Source of the DNA: Dichetophora obliterata
Taxonomy: Eukaryota > Arthropoda > Insecta > Diptera > Sciomyzidae
Direction of reading: 5' to 3'
Assembly (NCBI GenBank): GCA_963920525.1
Contig: OY986439.1
Location: forward strand, 1,743,001-1,807,000
DNA: 64,000 nucleotides
Both the position numbers and the translations under genes were made by a program. The stretch's first letter is position 1; each line of letters opens with the position of its first letter. The notes under the pieces were generated by a model. The model saw only the letters and a program-made list of their open reading frames with translations, did not search any database and was not told where the DNA came from. This document shows, one piece after another, positions 23,567 to 34,395 of the stretch.

Positions 23567-24739
23567 TCTAATATATAAAAATTAATGTTTGTTCGTTCGC
23601 TATGCGCTGCAATACCGTTCATCCGATTGCGATAAAACTTTGTCAACTTATTGCTTGCACTTACGCGAAAAATATAGGCACATTTAAAATTTGCCACACC
23701 CCCTTTTACCGCCCACAAACAATAAAAATTCTATATTTAAGACGGTTTTTGTCGTATTAAACTAAAATTTGGTAATTAAGTTCGTATGATAACTATCGGT
23801 AGCTATACTTAAAATAGGCGTGGTCCCACTATAGCTACGCCTACTTTTAAGAAAAGTTAAAGAGACTTTGAAATTAGTGGTCCGATCGAGCAAAAATTTT
23901 GGAAGTGGATTTGTTTCGAGTACGAGATGGTTTAAGAAAAAATTTCCATACCCCCTTTTACCGCCCACATATACATAATAAATTCGCGATATCAAATTGC
24001 TGTGCAGTTATGGGTCACACAGCATTGAAATTCGATATTCAACCATAATTTACACATGTCGTTCCACTGATGACATTTTATGGGAGTTAAACAAGGGGGA
24101 GTGGAACCTCCGAGCGAAAATTTTGGCAGTGGATTTGTTTCGAGTTCGAGATGGTTTAAGAAAAAATTGCCACACCCCCTTTTACCTCCCAGAAATATAT
24201 AAAAAATTCGCTATATCAAATTGCTGTGGAGTTATAGGTCGCACAGCATTGACATTCACTAATCGACCTAAATTTACACATGCAGTTTTATTGAAGACAT
24301 TTTATGGCGTTGGACAAGTACAACCCAAACATGCAAAAACAAATAGCTTTAAAGTTACGGATAACACAGCGTCAAATTCAGTGTTCGACATCAATTCATA
24401 CATGCAGTTTCATTAATAACATTTTATGGGCGTAGGAAAAGGGGGACTGTCATCCCCCACACAACCCAGATTTGTGCTATCGAATAGCTTTGGAATTATA
24501 GGTCGCACAGCGTCGGAATTCCGGAATTCCGTATTCGACCTTAATTTACACATTCAGTTTCATTTATCACATATAATGGGCGTTGGTCAAGGGGGCGTTG
24601 CACCTCCCATACAACCCAAATTTGGGAATATTTTACTAGCAGCTTTGGATTTATAGGTCGCACAGCATCGAAATTCAGTATTCGACCTCAATTTACACAT
24701 GCAAGGGAGCGTGGCAGCAACGCGCCGGGTTTCAGCTAG
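23567..24739 (+). mobile_element. Non-autonomous Helitron (DINE/Helentron-like), 1.17 kb
   Basis: The element starts TCTAATATATAAAAATTAAT directly after an A and ends CGCCGGGTTTCAGCTAG directly before a T. This matches Helitron rules: 5' TC, 3' CTAG-type end, insertion between A and T, no target duplication. A small stem (GCGT...ACGC) precedes the 3' end. The 5' GTTTGTTCGTTCG and the 3' GCAACGCGCCGGG resemble insect Helitrons from memory. The interior has several diverged tandem units of about 120-160 bp carrying CACACCCCCTTTTACC, CAAATTGCTGTG and GGTCGCACAGCATTGA. No Rep/helicase is encoded. Confidence 0.8.
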
Positions 24740-25065
24740 TTAAATATAATTTTAAAAACTGGTGCCATTTAATTAATTGGTTTTTTTTTTATATAAGTTT
24801 TTGATGTTTGGAAAATATTGAACTTGCAATTTCATTAACTAATTAAATATATCTTAAATATATCACCATGTCATTTACAAAAACCTTTTTTATTTTAAAT
24901 TGAAATTTTTGATATACCTATGTTTATAGATATGTCTATGTTTAAGTTTTAAAGTTTAATAACCAAACTGTTTTGACAATAAATTTAGAATTTTTGGAAA
25001 CTAATTCTAAAGCTTATTTTATATTGACACGCACAGCTAGTGACATAAAGTTGAAAATAACATAT

Positions 25066-25546
25066 GTACACGGTTAGAAATCTTGGAATAAATTTTATTA
25101 CAAACAAAGTATTTAAGAGATTTTTAATACAAAAAGCTTCAAAATTAATACAATTACAAAATTTTTAAATTTATTTTGTTTTATATTTTAATACAGTTTA
25201 AATATTACAACGATATTTTAAACCCTTGGAATCAATTCGATACTATGGTGAATATTGTATTTAATTTTAAGAACAAATTATTAAATTTTGTATTAAATTT
25301 TAATGCCTTGGAATTAATTTGATACTATGGCTAGTATTATAATTAGTTTTTAATACAGAATCAGTATTCAATACAAAATCAGTATATAAAATTAATACGA
25401 ATTGAGCATTCAATTTTAATACATATTTTTATTAAAAATCAATTTTAATATTTGGGCAGTATTTAATTTTAATACAATTTTAGTGTGGTGTCATATATGT
25501 AAGCCAAAACTTATTAAAATTTTTTCCAAAATTTCTAACCGTGTAC
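25066..25546. mobile_element. GTACACGG-family MITE, 481 bp
   Basis: The left end GTACACGGTTAGAAATCTTG faces a right end whose complement is GTACACGGTTAGAAATTTTG. The interior repeats ATTTTAATAC variants throughout, comparable with the TTTTAGTAC repeats in the member at 14797-15297. No coding region and no clear target duplication (left flank CATAT, right flank CTACT). Confidence 0.7.
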
Positions 25547-27729
25547 CTACTTACAGATGCTATACTAAGTTATATAGGATAATCTTATAATTTTTCTGAC
25601 TTTCTTTAAAGTTGTGTTCAAATCGACAAATAGCGCGGCTTTTCAGCTTTCGGTGTTATGCAACACTTGCATTGATCCGAATATCAATATTGGAATTAAC
25701 GCCGCCATAACTACGCTGCAAAACGTGAGATTGGTTCAAACTGATTTCAACGCGAATGTGAACTAAAATATTTTTTTTCGGTGCGGTACGTATAGCTTAG
25801 ATACTTTTCTGCTATTTTGTTTTTTTACTCTTTAAAGAAAATATTTGTGCAACATGTGAACGTGCGGCAAAAAATCAAAATTACATCGCTCAATAAAAGT
25901 CGTTAAGCCGCTGCGCAAACGTTAAATACGGCTAAAACACCCGGAGCTACAAGCCAGCGTGTGTGTTTTTTCTCGTTTTATTGAAGCGAGTAAAAGGTAG
26001 GCGCCAGATCGAACACCAAGATCAGTTTCGTTACCTGCACACCCCGCACCTACAAATCAACTAATGCCAATATTTTGCCTACTTTTTCAAATGCACAAAC
26101 GCAGTGCATCGCCTCGAGAAGGAAGAATGATTTTACCCACTTGTTCCAAGGCGCAGTGCTGCGCGGTCAAGTCAGGCAAGGGGCTATGCCACTATTTGTT
26201 GTTGCTGCTGCTTGCTGTGATTTATTTGCAGCAGCAGTCTTCGCGCATGCGCATAGTTCATGCAGTGCTGGTCGCACGGGGTTCCATGAAGCTCCGTAGT
26301 GTTTAGACGACTACTTAAACGGTTGCGATTGCGCAATTCCAAGCCTAACAAGATTTTGTGATGCCAAAGCAATATGTTTGCCGTGGCGTTGTGCTGCAGA
26401 GCTTTACGAAATCATGGCGCTATGGAATTTTTTTTTTCGCAACTAAATGCCCGTCCAAGAGGCTTGGTGTGAAATATGAATGCAAGCTGGTGTTGGCGGC
26501 AGCAGAGTGTGTGTGTGTGGTTCATGAGAAGGCATCATTCAAAATATCAAAGGGGCGTAAATTGTGCCGCATGCACAGGCCCGGAACATAATGAATCATT
26601 TGGGTGGGATCGCTGTAGAATCGCTATAGTAAATGATTAGCACTTCATTGTGAAGTTGAAGAAAGTGCCCAAATGTGAAAAGAGGAAAACCGAAAATAAT
26701 CCATGATGTTTGGAATTTTGTCACACAATGACATTTTTAAGGTTTCTGCATTTTTGTATATTTTCTCGATTAGGCCGTTAATGTGCATGTTTTTCCAACC
26801 ACGTTATCAAGAAACAGCTCATCGGTTGCCGTGCAATTTTACTATTGCTTTCTGAAAAACCACGCCCATCGCTCTCTATCGTCTACGTAGAATGCACAAA
26901 ATGGGTGTAGGAGCTATGCTTGCATTACTTCCGCTAGAAGTCAATCAAAAAGCGTTTTGTCCCAATGCGCAGCAAGACTTTTTACATGCCTTCGGTCTGT
27001 GCATCTGTGTATTTGGTTGTCTGCATATCCACAGCTAATACTGCCGCAGCATAACAATGAAGCGCCAATGAAATTGCTTTCAGCATGAGCTGCATAAAAC
27101 AGGATACAAACGATCAACAGCAAAACCCCAACAAATCCATCACATGTTAGTATGGCAGGCAGGCAGTCATTCCAATTGATACTCAAGGGTTGAGACGAGT
27201 CGTACTGAGTTGAATGGTTAAAGAAATACTGTTGCTCTGCTGCTTCTGCTGCCAACGATCGCCTATAAATGAGATGTAATTTCGTTTCAATAACAAACTA
27301 ATGCAATCAGACAGCACATCAGGAAAACAAAAAAAGCAACACAACAACAATAGAAACGTGCATGTGGCGTATGTGGCAAGAAAGTGTTGCTGACGTATGC
27401 TGACTGCAAGTTTCAAAAGTCTAGCATCTGATGGATTAACTACCTACTGTTGTAGATACGATACGAACCAACGGTTCTATCAGTTCATTCATCGGAACTT
27501 AAATGAGCGCGAGGGGCATTATTTAGCATTATTCAGCTTTAATCTAGTGCTGCACCAAGCTACCAGCACCTGCAGCAGCAGCAGCAACAGACGATGAAGA
27601 TGATGATGATAATGATTTTTCAAATTTTGCAACAACTTGCTGTACCGACAAGGAGCATGCAAAAGATACCATCTTTGCGATATCTAGGTGTAAGCTATAG
27701 TCAAGTATCTGCTGGTTACATCTCAATGC
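25547..27729. other. Higher-complexity host sequence, no gene assigned
   Basis: The base composition is balanced from about 25900 to 27700, with GCTGCTG/CAGCAG and GATGATGAT tracts (about 27570-27616). Multiple short frames overlap on both strands. No conserved domain, no matched splice sites and no start context were convincing. Single-copy intron or regulatory DNA is likely, and part of a fly gene could be hidden here. Confidence 0.4.
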
Positions 27730-28134
27730 TAATGGTTAAGGCCGCTTTATGTTGTCCTACTGTGTGTTACGATATGTGAGAAAGAAAGTATAATCCAATT
27801 TCATCATACTGTCATTTTTAATTTCTGTATCAAGAAATTCATTTTTCCCTTTTAGACTATCTCACAGAGCTGCATCACACTTTTATGCTTTATACTCTAC
27901 TAAAACTTTAAAATTTGGGTAATGCATCGGTTGTACATGCATTCAAAGCCTCTCCAAAGTCCAATAAGCTGTAAAATCACTTCCGTCTACCATTCCATCT
28001 AAAAATACATTACTAGTTTAAAATTTTCTCACTCAAATAATAAATTCCAAGTAAGTTTATGTTAAAAGCATCTCTGGTGGGATAGAATGTGTAATGAAAT
28101 TAGAAACAAACCTTAAAATTAAAATGTAATACGA

Positions 28135-29310
28135 CATTCATTCATTCATTCATTCATTGGGTTTTTATTTTATAAGTACAATAAGAACTATGTTCTTTTA
28201 CAGTACAAAGTCTAAAAACAAGATACATTTTGAATTTAGTGAAATTAAATTAATACATTAAATTTATATTATACAAATAGTTTAAATTAAATTAAAAAAT
28301 TATATTGGAAAAAATTAGCAAACAATTAAAAAACAATTAAATCAATTTATAATTATTTGTTTAAGTTAAGAGAGAAAGAGAAAGAAACGAAAAATAGAAA
28401 ATAAGGTAAAGATAAGAAAACTGAGTAAAAGAGTAAAAGAACTGTTTACCTAGTAAATGTACAGTGAAGAATAATATTCCAAAATGGCATGTTTGAAATT
28501 TGCTATTCTGACAATAGATTTTATACAATTCGGTAATGCGTTCCATAATCTGATGGCGTTTATAAAAAATAATCTTGTAGAATTCAAAAAATTAAAGCAT
28601 GGAATGACAAGCATTTGGTTTCTTAACGATTGACAAAATTGTAATTTTTCAAATAAATAGCTAGGCGTTCTGATTTGAATTAGTTTGTGCAAAAAGATGC
28701 AATTCCTGGCATTTAAGTAACTTATAATGTCACAACCTAGTATCAAATTTTTAAATTGAGCTAAGTGTTCATGAGTACGCAGTCCATATACATAACGCGT
28801 AGCATGATTATACGCAACTTGTAATTTATGTTGTGATTGTGAATCTAATTTACTGTAGACAAGTTCACCATATGTGATCACTGGAAGTATTAGTTGAACA
28901 ACAAGCTTGCGTCTTGTATCAACTGGTGTATAATCAGCTGACAATCTAAGGTTCCGCAGGATGAAATATATTTTACGGACAACATCGTTAATGTGATCTG
29001 TGCACGTGAGAGAACAATTGATTTTAAAGCCAAGACTTCGAACACAACTGACTAGTTTAAGGTTCTTGTCACCAATTGAAAGATCAGGAATATCCCCGTG
29101 ATGAATTTTTTCTTTGGATATGGGCAACACATGTGATTTTAGCGCATTTAACTGAAGATAATTTTGTTTGGCCCACTGGTAAATACTGTTCAGATCTTCA
29201 TTTAGTTTATATACCAAATCTTCCATAAGGTTTGTTTTACCAGATAGGTATAGCTGAATGTCATCAGCATAAGCATGACATGCCAAAAATATCAAAACAG
29301 ATTTGAACAC
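28135..29310 (-). mobile_element. Jockey-like non-LTR retrotransposon, 5'-truncated, nested in the MITE
   Basis: On the minus strand the element runs from the YADD region of its reverse transcriptase to a 3' tail of six AATG units (28135-28158 as CATT on the plus strand). The truncation near 29290-29310 lies just upstream of YADD, typical of incomplete target-primed reverse transcription. The same family is seen at 5345-6318. The exact 5' boundary and target duplication could not be fixed. Confidence 0.8.
28450..29310 (-). pseudogene. Jockey reverse transcriptase, C-terminal half (286 codons, open)
   Basis: The frame is uninterrupted and contains HAYADDIQLYLSG near its start (residues 12-24), the metal-binding active-site loop of non-LTR reverse transcriptases. 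After this come a helix-rich thumb region with LNEDLNSIYQWA and LSISKEKI-type blocks, IGDKNLKLVSCVRSLGFKIN, LILPVITYGELVYSKLD and a C-terminal FLNSTRLFFINAIRLWNALP. The fingers, the rest of the palm and the upstream endonuclease are missing. The first ten or so residues may be flanking sequence read in frame. Lack of stops over 858 bp suggests a fairly recent insertion. It is not a host gene. Confidence 0.85.
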
Positions 29311-29398
29311 ACTTTGTTTTCCGTTGTTAAAATTTTGACTTGTCGTAACACACAGTAGGACAATGTAAAGCGGCCTTTACCATTACGAAGCGTTACAA

Positions 29399-29975
29399 AC
29401 TAATGGCGTTTTCTTTTCTCGCCAAAAAATTCTACCTCTGAGAGCGCAAAATTTTTTAAATTTTGACCTGAACTCAAAAAATGTTGACTTGTTTTTAGTT
29501 CTTGTTCTTAATCGAGAAAATAACATAAAAATGCAACTTATTTTTCAATGTTGTGTTGGCTGTCCTACTATATCGAGAAACATCAAATAAATTGCAGAAA
29601 TCAATCGCGAAATAGCAATCCAGCAACTAATTTTTAATAAAACAGACCCTTGATGTGGTTATTTCGTTAATATCAGCCATTTTTTGTTTACTTATAATAA
29701 ATTTTTGTAAAGAAGAAGAACATGTTATTTTCTTAACATGTCACTGTTTTGTTTCTTCAGTTGGTAGCATTTGAGGGCAGAGCTCTGAAACCGTAGATCT
29801 TGAGAGTGCAAAAATTCTGCATTTTTTATACTTTTATGGTAAAAATTTTTGAGAAAAGAACACGATTTAATTTTACAGGTCAACATTTTTTGAGAAAAGA
29901 ACACAAAAAGCGCAGAATTCTCAAAGAAGGCAGAAAAAATGCAGAATTTTTTCGAGAAAAGAAAACGCCATTAGT
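29399..29975. mobile_element. MITE with 23-bp perfect inverted ends, 577 bp
   Basis: Positions 29399-29421 and 29953-29975 are exact inverted complements, beginning ACTAATGGCGTTTTC. Further inside, AAAAAATGTTGACYTG pairs again (about 29480-29495 with 29878-29893). The flanks give no clear duplication; TA within CTAATGG is a possible target. No coding region. It starts 14 bp after the right end of the preceding MITE. Confidence 0.75.
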
Positions 29976-30324
29976 AAAATTGATGATGCTTGTTTAAATA
30001 CATCTGACCACCTTAATTTAACTTAGTTTAACAACTGCTTTTACACACTAATGTGTGTCATAGCAATAAAATATCAAATTTCGGCTAATCAAGCTGCTTC
30101 CAGGTGTAAACAAAGATGACAAGCTTTTCATTGTGTTGTAAGTTATGCTGTGTTTGCATTTTAAGCATACTTTCCATATTAACAATAGGTCAGCAGCTGT
30201 AATATATTTACACTGACGCTGATTTACAACAACAGCAACAACAACAACTTATTGATTTTAACGTTCCGCTATTATATTGGTTTTATTCTTTGTTATTGGT
30301 ATCAATTTAATATTAGTAAACATT

Positions 30325-31088
30325 AGGGTTTCCCAAAAAAAGTCATGTTTAATGTCCGAGGCTTTTCCTCTTCCATTTGACCTTAGAAACACCCTCTGTA
30401 AAGCCCATCTCAATTGGTAAAGGTTTAGAGGTCGCGAATTAATTTTCTAATCTTCCCATACGAATTATATGGGAAAAAATCAGATTTGCTGGTAAATTGA
30501 ATTTAGAGTCATTATCTTTTAAGCAAAATGGTTACAAAAAACTTGTTCCTTAAAACTTTGTCTGTTAAGACATATCCAAATTTCATTTTTATCTGATTAT
30601 TATTTGGTGGTCTGTGGCTCACTTCTTAGAGCTACCTATATCAATGAATACTTTCACTTAGAATTATTTCATTAAAAATCAATATCTCATAGAGTACTCC
30701 ATTTTCATTATTCTTATTGGTCTTAAGTTTTAGATAATTATAGTTGGAATGCACAATGAAGAAAAAATTCGTAGTGTTGTTATATGTTTTTGGATTAAAA
30801 GTTACAACAAGTAGTTTTTGTATTAACATTTTTATTTTTTAATCATTTTGGGCAACCACTAAATAACAATGCAAAGAAAATTTGGATATGTCATAACAGA
30901 CAAAGTTTTAAGGAACAAGTTTTTTTTAACCATTTTGAATGGCTCTAAATTCAATTTACCAGCAAAACTTATTTTTCGCCATTCAAATCGTATGCGCTTC
31001 ACAGAGGGTGTTTCTAAGGTCAAGTGGAGGTATTAAATCCGCGGACATCTGTCAAAATAAAAAGAAATATATATTTTTGGGACACCCT
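30325..31088. mobile_element. Long-inverted-repeat (foldback-like) element, about 764 bp
   Basis: Left arm (30325 to about 30590) and right arm (about 30840 to 31088) are diverged inverted copies of about 250 bp. Matching blocks include GACCTTAGAAACACCCTCTG, GCTGGTAAATTGAATTTAGA and CTTGTTCCTTAAAACTTTGT. The tip is AGGGTKTCCC. Flanks AGTAAACAT (30315-30323) and AGTAAACGT (31089-31097) may be a 9-bp target duplication, but a TA duplication is equally compatible. Non-coding. Confidence 0.75.
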
Positions 31089-31635
31089 AGTAAACGTGTA
31101 TGAAAACCCTTTACACCAAAATAAAAAGACAGTAAGAGTCTAATGACGAGAATCAACTCACAGTCGTTTTTAAGCATATTCTTTTAGAGCTGCAACAATT
31201 GTAGAAGGTTCAAGTGCCTGTGCAATTTCCACAACAAACCCTTTAGACATTTGGAATATGGTCATTTCAACAGAAAAGTCTACCGTGACCAAAGAATTAA
31301 AACTTATTATAAACTTATTATTTGATGATATTATCTAAGAGAAACATTTTAGTTTTATTAATTTAAGCGATTTCTACATAAATTCATTAACCATGGTGCT
31401 CAAATCGTCTGCACTGTTTCACAAATGTAGTTTTTCTTTTTCGTAAATGTTTAGTAAATGTTTCGTAAGCTTTTTAGTTTTATTAAAAATGGAAGGCATT
31501 GGCTAAAGATAGTGAAAAAATGGTTGAGGCAATTAAAAGACAATAAATTAAATTTGTTTTTTAATTACTTTATTATACTATTACTGACCAACCTAATTAC
31601 TTAATTACCCAATTCAACTATAGTGGAAATTTTAG

Positions 31636-32045
31636 TAACGTAACGCCAGATCAAAAAGCTTAATAAAAAACAAACCAAAAAAGGTTTTTAAATTTGATCA
31701 CTTAGAAAAAAACTTATGTCATTTTAAGCCCTTTCAATAAATATTTGTATACAAAAAGTCCTGCCCAATTCGGAGAGTTAAGCAATTTTGTAATCCAAGT
31801 CAAAATTCACTTCTGTTTTTTGTAACGTAACGCCAGCACATATTTGTGCTTATATCTTAAGATCCTTAGAGTCGATTGTTGTTATTGTTTTTACTTATTA
31901 TAGTGCTACTTAATTACTACGCAAGTTTAGAAAAGGCTTTTTAAAAATTAGACATTTTCATTCTTTTTTTTTAATATTTCTTCATACAAATCGTCCGTAA
32001 CGCCAGTTTGGAAATGTCCATATTTTAAATATTCAATAGGGACAA
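31636..32045. repeat. Dispersed repeat with recurring GTAACGCCAG
   Basis: GTAACGTAACGCCAG occurs near 31636 and 31825, and CGTAACGCCAG near 31990. The block 31825-32045 is also found, diverged, at about 40733-40890: shared GCTTATATCTTAAGATCCTTA-like, ATTTTCATTCTTTTTTTTTA, ATTTCTTCRTACAAATCGT and AGTTTGGAAATGYCCATAT. Class unknown. A G13 homopolymer follows at 32119-32131. Confidence 0.6.
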
Positions 32046-32649
32046 CTCCTAAAAAATCAAGATATAAATAGGAATAAAAAAACTTTTAAATTATTTATTA
32101 AACTTTATACAACGCTTAGGGGGGGGGGGGGTAAGACTTATATAGTAAAATTAGGTAATATTTGCTTTGTGGGAATTCGCTTAGCAGGTTCCATTTGGTC
32201 TGAGTTTGTTAGTAAATTAGGTAAATTTAGATTTTTAGGGGTTATAGAAAATTTAAAATCGCTATTATTTTATAAGGGCCTATGGATTCTTGTACCCAAT
32301 CTCTGCATTTAGTTAGGCTTTATAAAATCCAATATATGAGAAACTTAGTCTAGTGAACTTAAAAACAGTTAAAGTTGATAAATTTTTTATTTTATCATTC
32401 ATAGTTGTATAAAATAATATTATTATTAAATATTAAACTTAAGATTGTTTGAAGCAATGTACATATTAATGTTTATGCAGCAAAACTATTATGATAGATT
32501 CAATATAAACTTTATTGATAATCGAAAGTTATTTTCATATGGGATATATTTAATTTTGTAAGGAAAGCTTGTATTTGAATTTTAACTAATATATAATATC
32601 TAATTAATCAAAAATCAACCATAAAAATAATAAGTAGAAGTAGCATATA

Positions 32650-33425
32650 TTTTTAAAGTTTTATTTTAGCTTTAAAATGTATCTTTTATTTATTTTAAAT
32701 GTTAATTTTTGTTTGACTTTACATGTAAATAATTTTTGAAAATCTCAGTGATTAACAATATTATAAAGGAAACTTTGATATTGAAATAAAAATTGAAAAA
32801 ATTTGTGCCAGCAGTCGCGATTATACAAATAATACAAGTAAATTTGATCGACTTTAGAAAAATTTTAGCCTAAAATTAAAATGTATTTTTTAGGTGAAAT
32901 TTTAAACTAGAAGATATTTTTTCTTGAAAAATTGATTCTATAAAATTTTTACAATAAACTAGGATTAGATATCCTATTATAAAAAATCTAAATAGTGAGT
33001 CAGAGTAGCATTAGTCATGATCTCGAATCTTGAAAAATTTGGTGGTATTTAGTCGATTCAGAGGAACCTGTTTTAATCGATAATCCACGATGGAACTTTC
33101 TTTTTCTTACCTTAAGCTTATTTACCGTCGTTATCAGAATATTTTTTAAAGAAAAATAATTTTAAATAATTTTTATAAAAACTTATGTCAGATCAAAGTG
33201 TAGCTTATGAAAAAGGATTAAAAAAAAGTTTATATGGATATAAAAATGAAAACTTTATTGAAAGTGGTTTTGATAGTAAAGTTGTAAAGATAAACAGCTT
33301 GACTTTAGCTCTAAAATATGCAGATATGGCCAGTCACTCTTATTACGATGGTAAGATAATTCGTAATATAGTGGATCTATCCGAAGGTGTATCTAAAACG
33401 ACAATCTTAACATGGAGGTGATTTT
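32650..33425 (+). pseudogene. Nuclear copy of mitochondrial 12S rRNA (NUMT), decayed
   Basis: Hallmarks of insect mitochondrial small-subunit rRNA appear in the right order: GTGCCAGCAGTCGCGATTATAC (530 loop, about 32808), ACTAGGATTAGATATCCTAT (about 32958), TCAGAGGAACCTGTTTTAAT (about 33057), CCGTCGTTATCAGAATATTTT (about 33126), ATCAGATCAAAGTG-like (33186), and the 3' decoding region TCTTATTACGATGGTAAGAT (about 33340). Near-invariant positions are changed: the decoding-site block reads GGCCAGTCACTC where CGCCCGTCACTC is expected, and AATTCGTAAT replaces AAGTCGTAAC. This copy therefore cannot be a working rRNA. An accidental 78-codon frame (33185-33421) lies wholly within it and is not a gene. 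Boundaries are approximate; I did not find the adjoining tRNA-Val or 16S sequence. Confidence 0.85.
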
Positions 33426-33950
33426 TGTGCAATTCATTATCGATTGATAAGATTTTATTTGCTTAGATTAAAATTTCTTATTTATAAAGACAAAAGACTA
33501 GTAGCTATAGTTTATTAGTATTGTGAAAGAATATTGAAATGTTTGAAAAATTGTTTTTGTCGTTCCTTGTGTATCAGGGTTTTTCTAAAAAAATCTATAG
33601 ATTTAGATTTCATGATTTTAAAAGAGTTAATAGTTTATAAAATTTATTGTATTATAATTATTTTAAACAAATTATTAGAAATGAGATGTAATTCGTTTTT
33701 ATAGATGTCTGGATTTTCTAGAAATACATTTAATTTTCAATTTATTAGTTAAGTAGTTTTTTTTTCGAATCAAGTATAATATTTAATAAATTGAATATTT
33801 TGAGGAATAAGCTTTTGAATATTGGTACAAGTACCTGTATTGACAATAAATATGTAAAGGGAATCAACAATGCTTATAAAAAATTCAATTTTTTGTAGAA
33901 ATTCTATTACAAACGTTAAAAAGGTTGAAGTAAGAAAAATATCATATTCA
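33426..33950. other. AT-rich sequence after the NUMT
   Basis: Nothing recognisable. It could include degraded mitochondrial control-region sequence, which follows 12S in insects, but I see no diagnostic motif. Confidence 0.3.
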
Positions 33951-34395
33951 TAAAGGCCGCTTAAAATGGTCCTACTGTGTATAACGACATGTGGGAAATA
34001 AAATGTGATCGATCGCATATCAACAAACAATAAATTTCATTTATTTGAAAAGGTACTCATTTTTCACTTTCAGACTTTCTCACAGAATCGCATCCAACTT
34101 TTATAAACACACGTTATGAAACTACAATTTGGAACTAGAAAAATTTTAAAAACTATCACATACATTCAAATTAAGTGTTTCTTATCCACTTGTTTTAATT
34201 TGCTTGCTTAAAAAAAAAAATTTAAGTAAAGTCACTTTTACAGCTAAATGCATCTCTGTTCAGATGGAATGTGTGATGAAATTATATACAAACCTACAAA
34301 TAAAATATGACACGACAAGTCACAAAAGTCAAAAACTCATTCGTGAACATCAAGATATGTTGTAACACAAGGTAGGACGATGTAAAACTACCTTA
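33951..34395. mobile_element. Uninterrupted copy of the AAGGCCGC MITE, 445 bp
   Basis: It begins TAAAGGCCGCTTAAAATGGT and continues CCTACTGTGTATAACGACA; the right end complement reads TTAAGGTAGTTTTACATCGT then CCTACCTTGTGTTACAACA. It shares GGAATGTGTGATGAAATTA with GAATGTGTAATGAAATTAGA in the split copy at 27730-29385. This empty-site relative shows that the Jockey insert at 28135 is an addition to a MITE of about 0.45 kb. Confidence 0.75.

Larger units (their letters stand above)
27730..29385. mobile_element. TAATGG...AAGGCCGC MITE, interrupted by a Jockey element
   Basis: The left end TAATGGTTAAGGCCGCTTTA pairs with the complement of the right end, TAATGGTAAAGGCCGCTTTA, and pairing goes on for about 43 bp (through GTCCTACTGTGTGTTACGA). 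The element is split at about 28134 by a minus-strand retrotransposon. Its internal sequence matches the uninterrupted copy at 33951-34395: shared TCTCACAGA, TTTTTCCCTTTTAGACT-like and GCATCTCTG blocks. TA at the extreme ends suggests a mariner-type target. Confidence 0.75.

Noticed and set aside
28450..29310. Largest open frame of the window as a host gene
   Set aside because: YADD and the downstream blocks identify it as a Jockey reverse transcriptase; a decayed copy of the same family lies at 5345-6318.
33185..33421. Open frame of 78 codons starting MSDQSVAYEKG
   Set aside because: It lies entirely in the 3' part of the mitochondrial 12S rRNA copy and its nucleotide sequence follows rRNA blocks, so the open frame is accidental.
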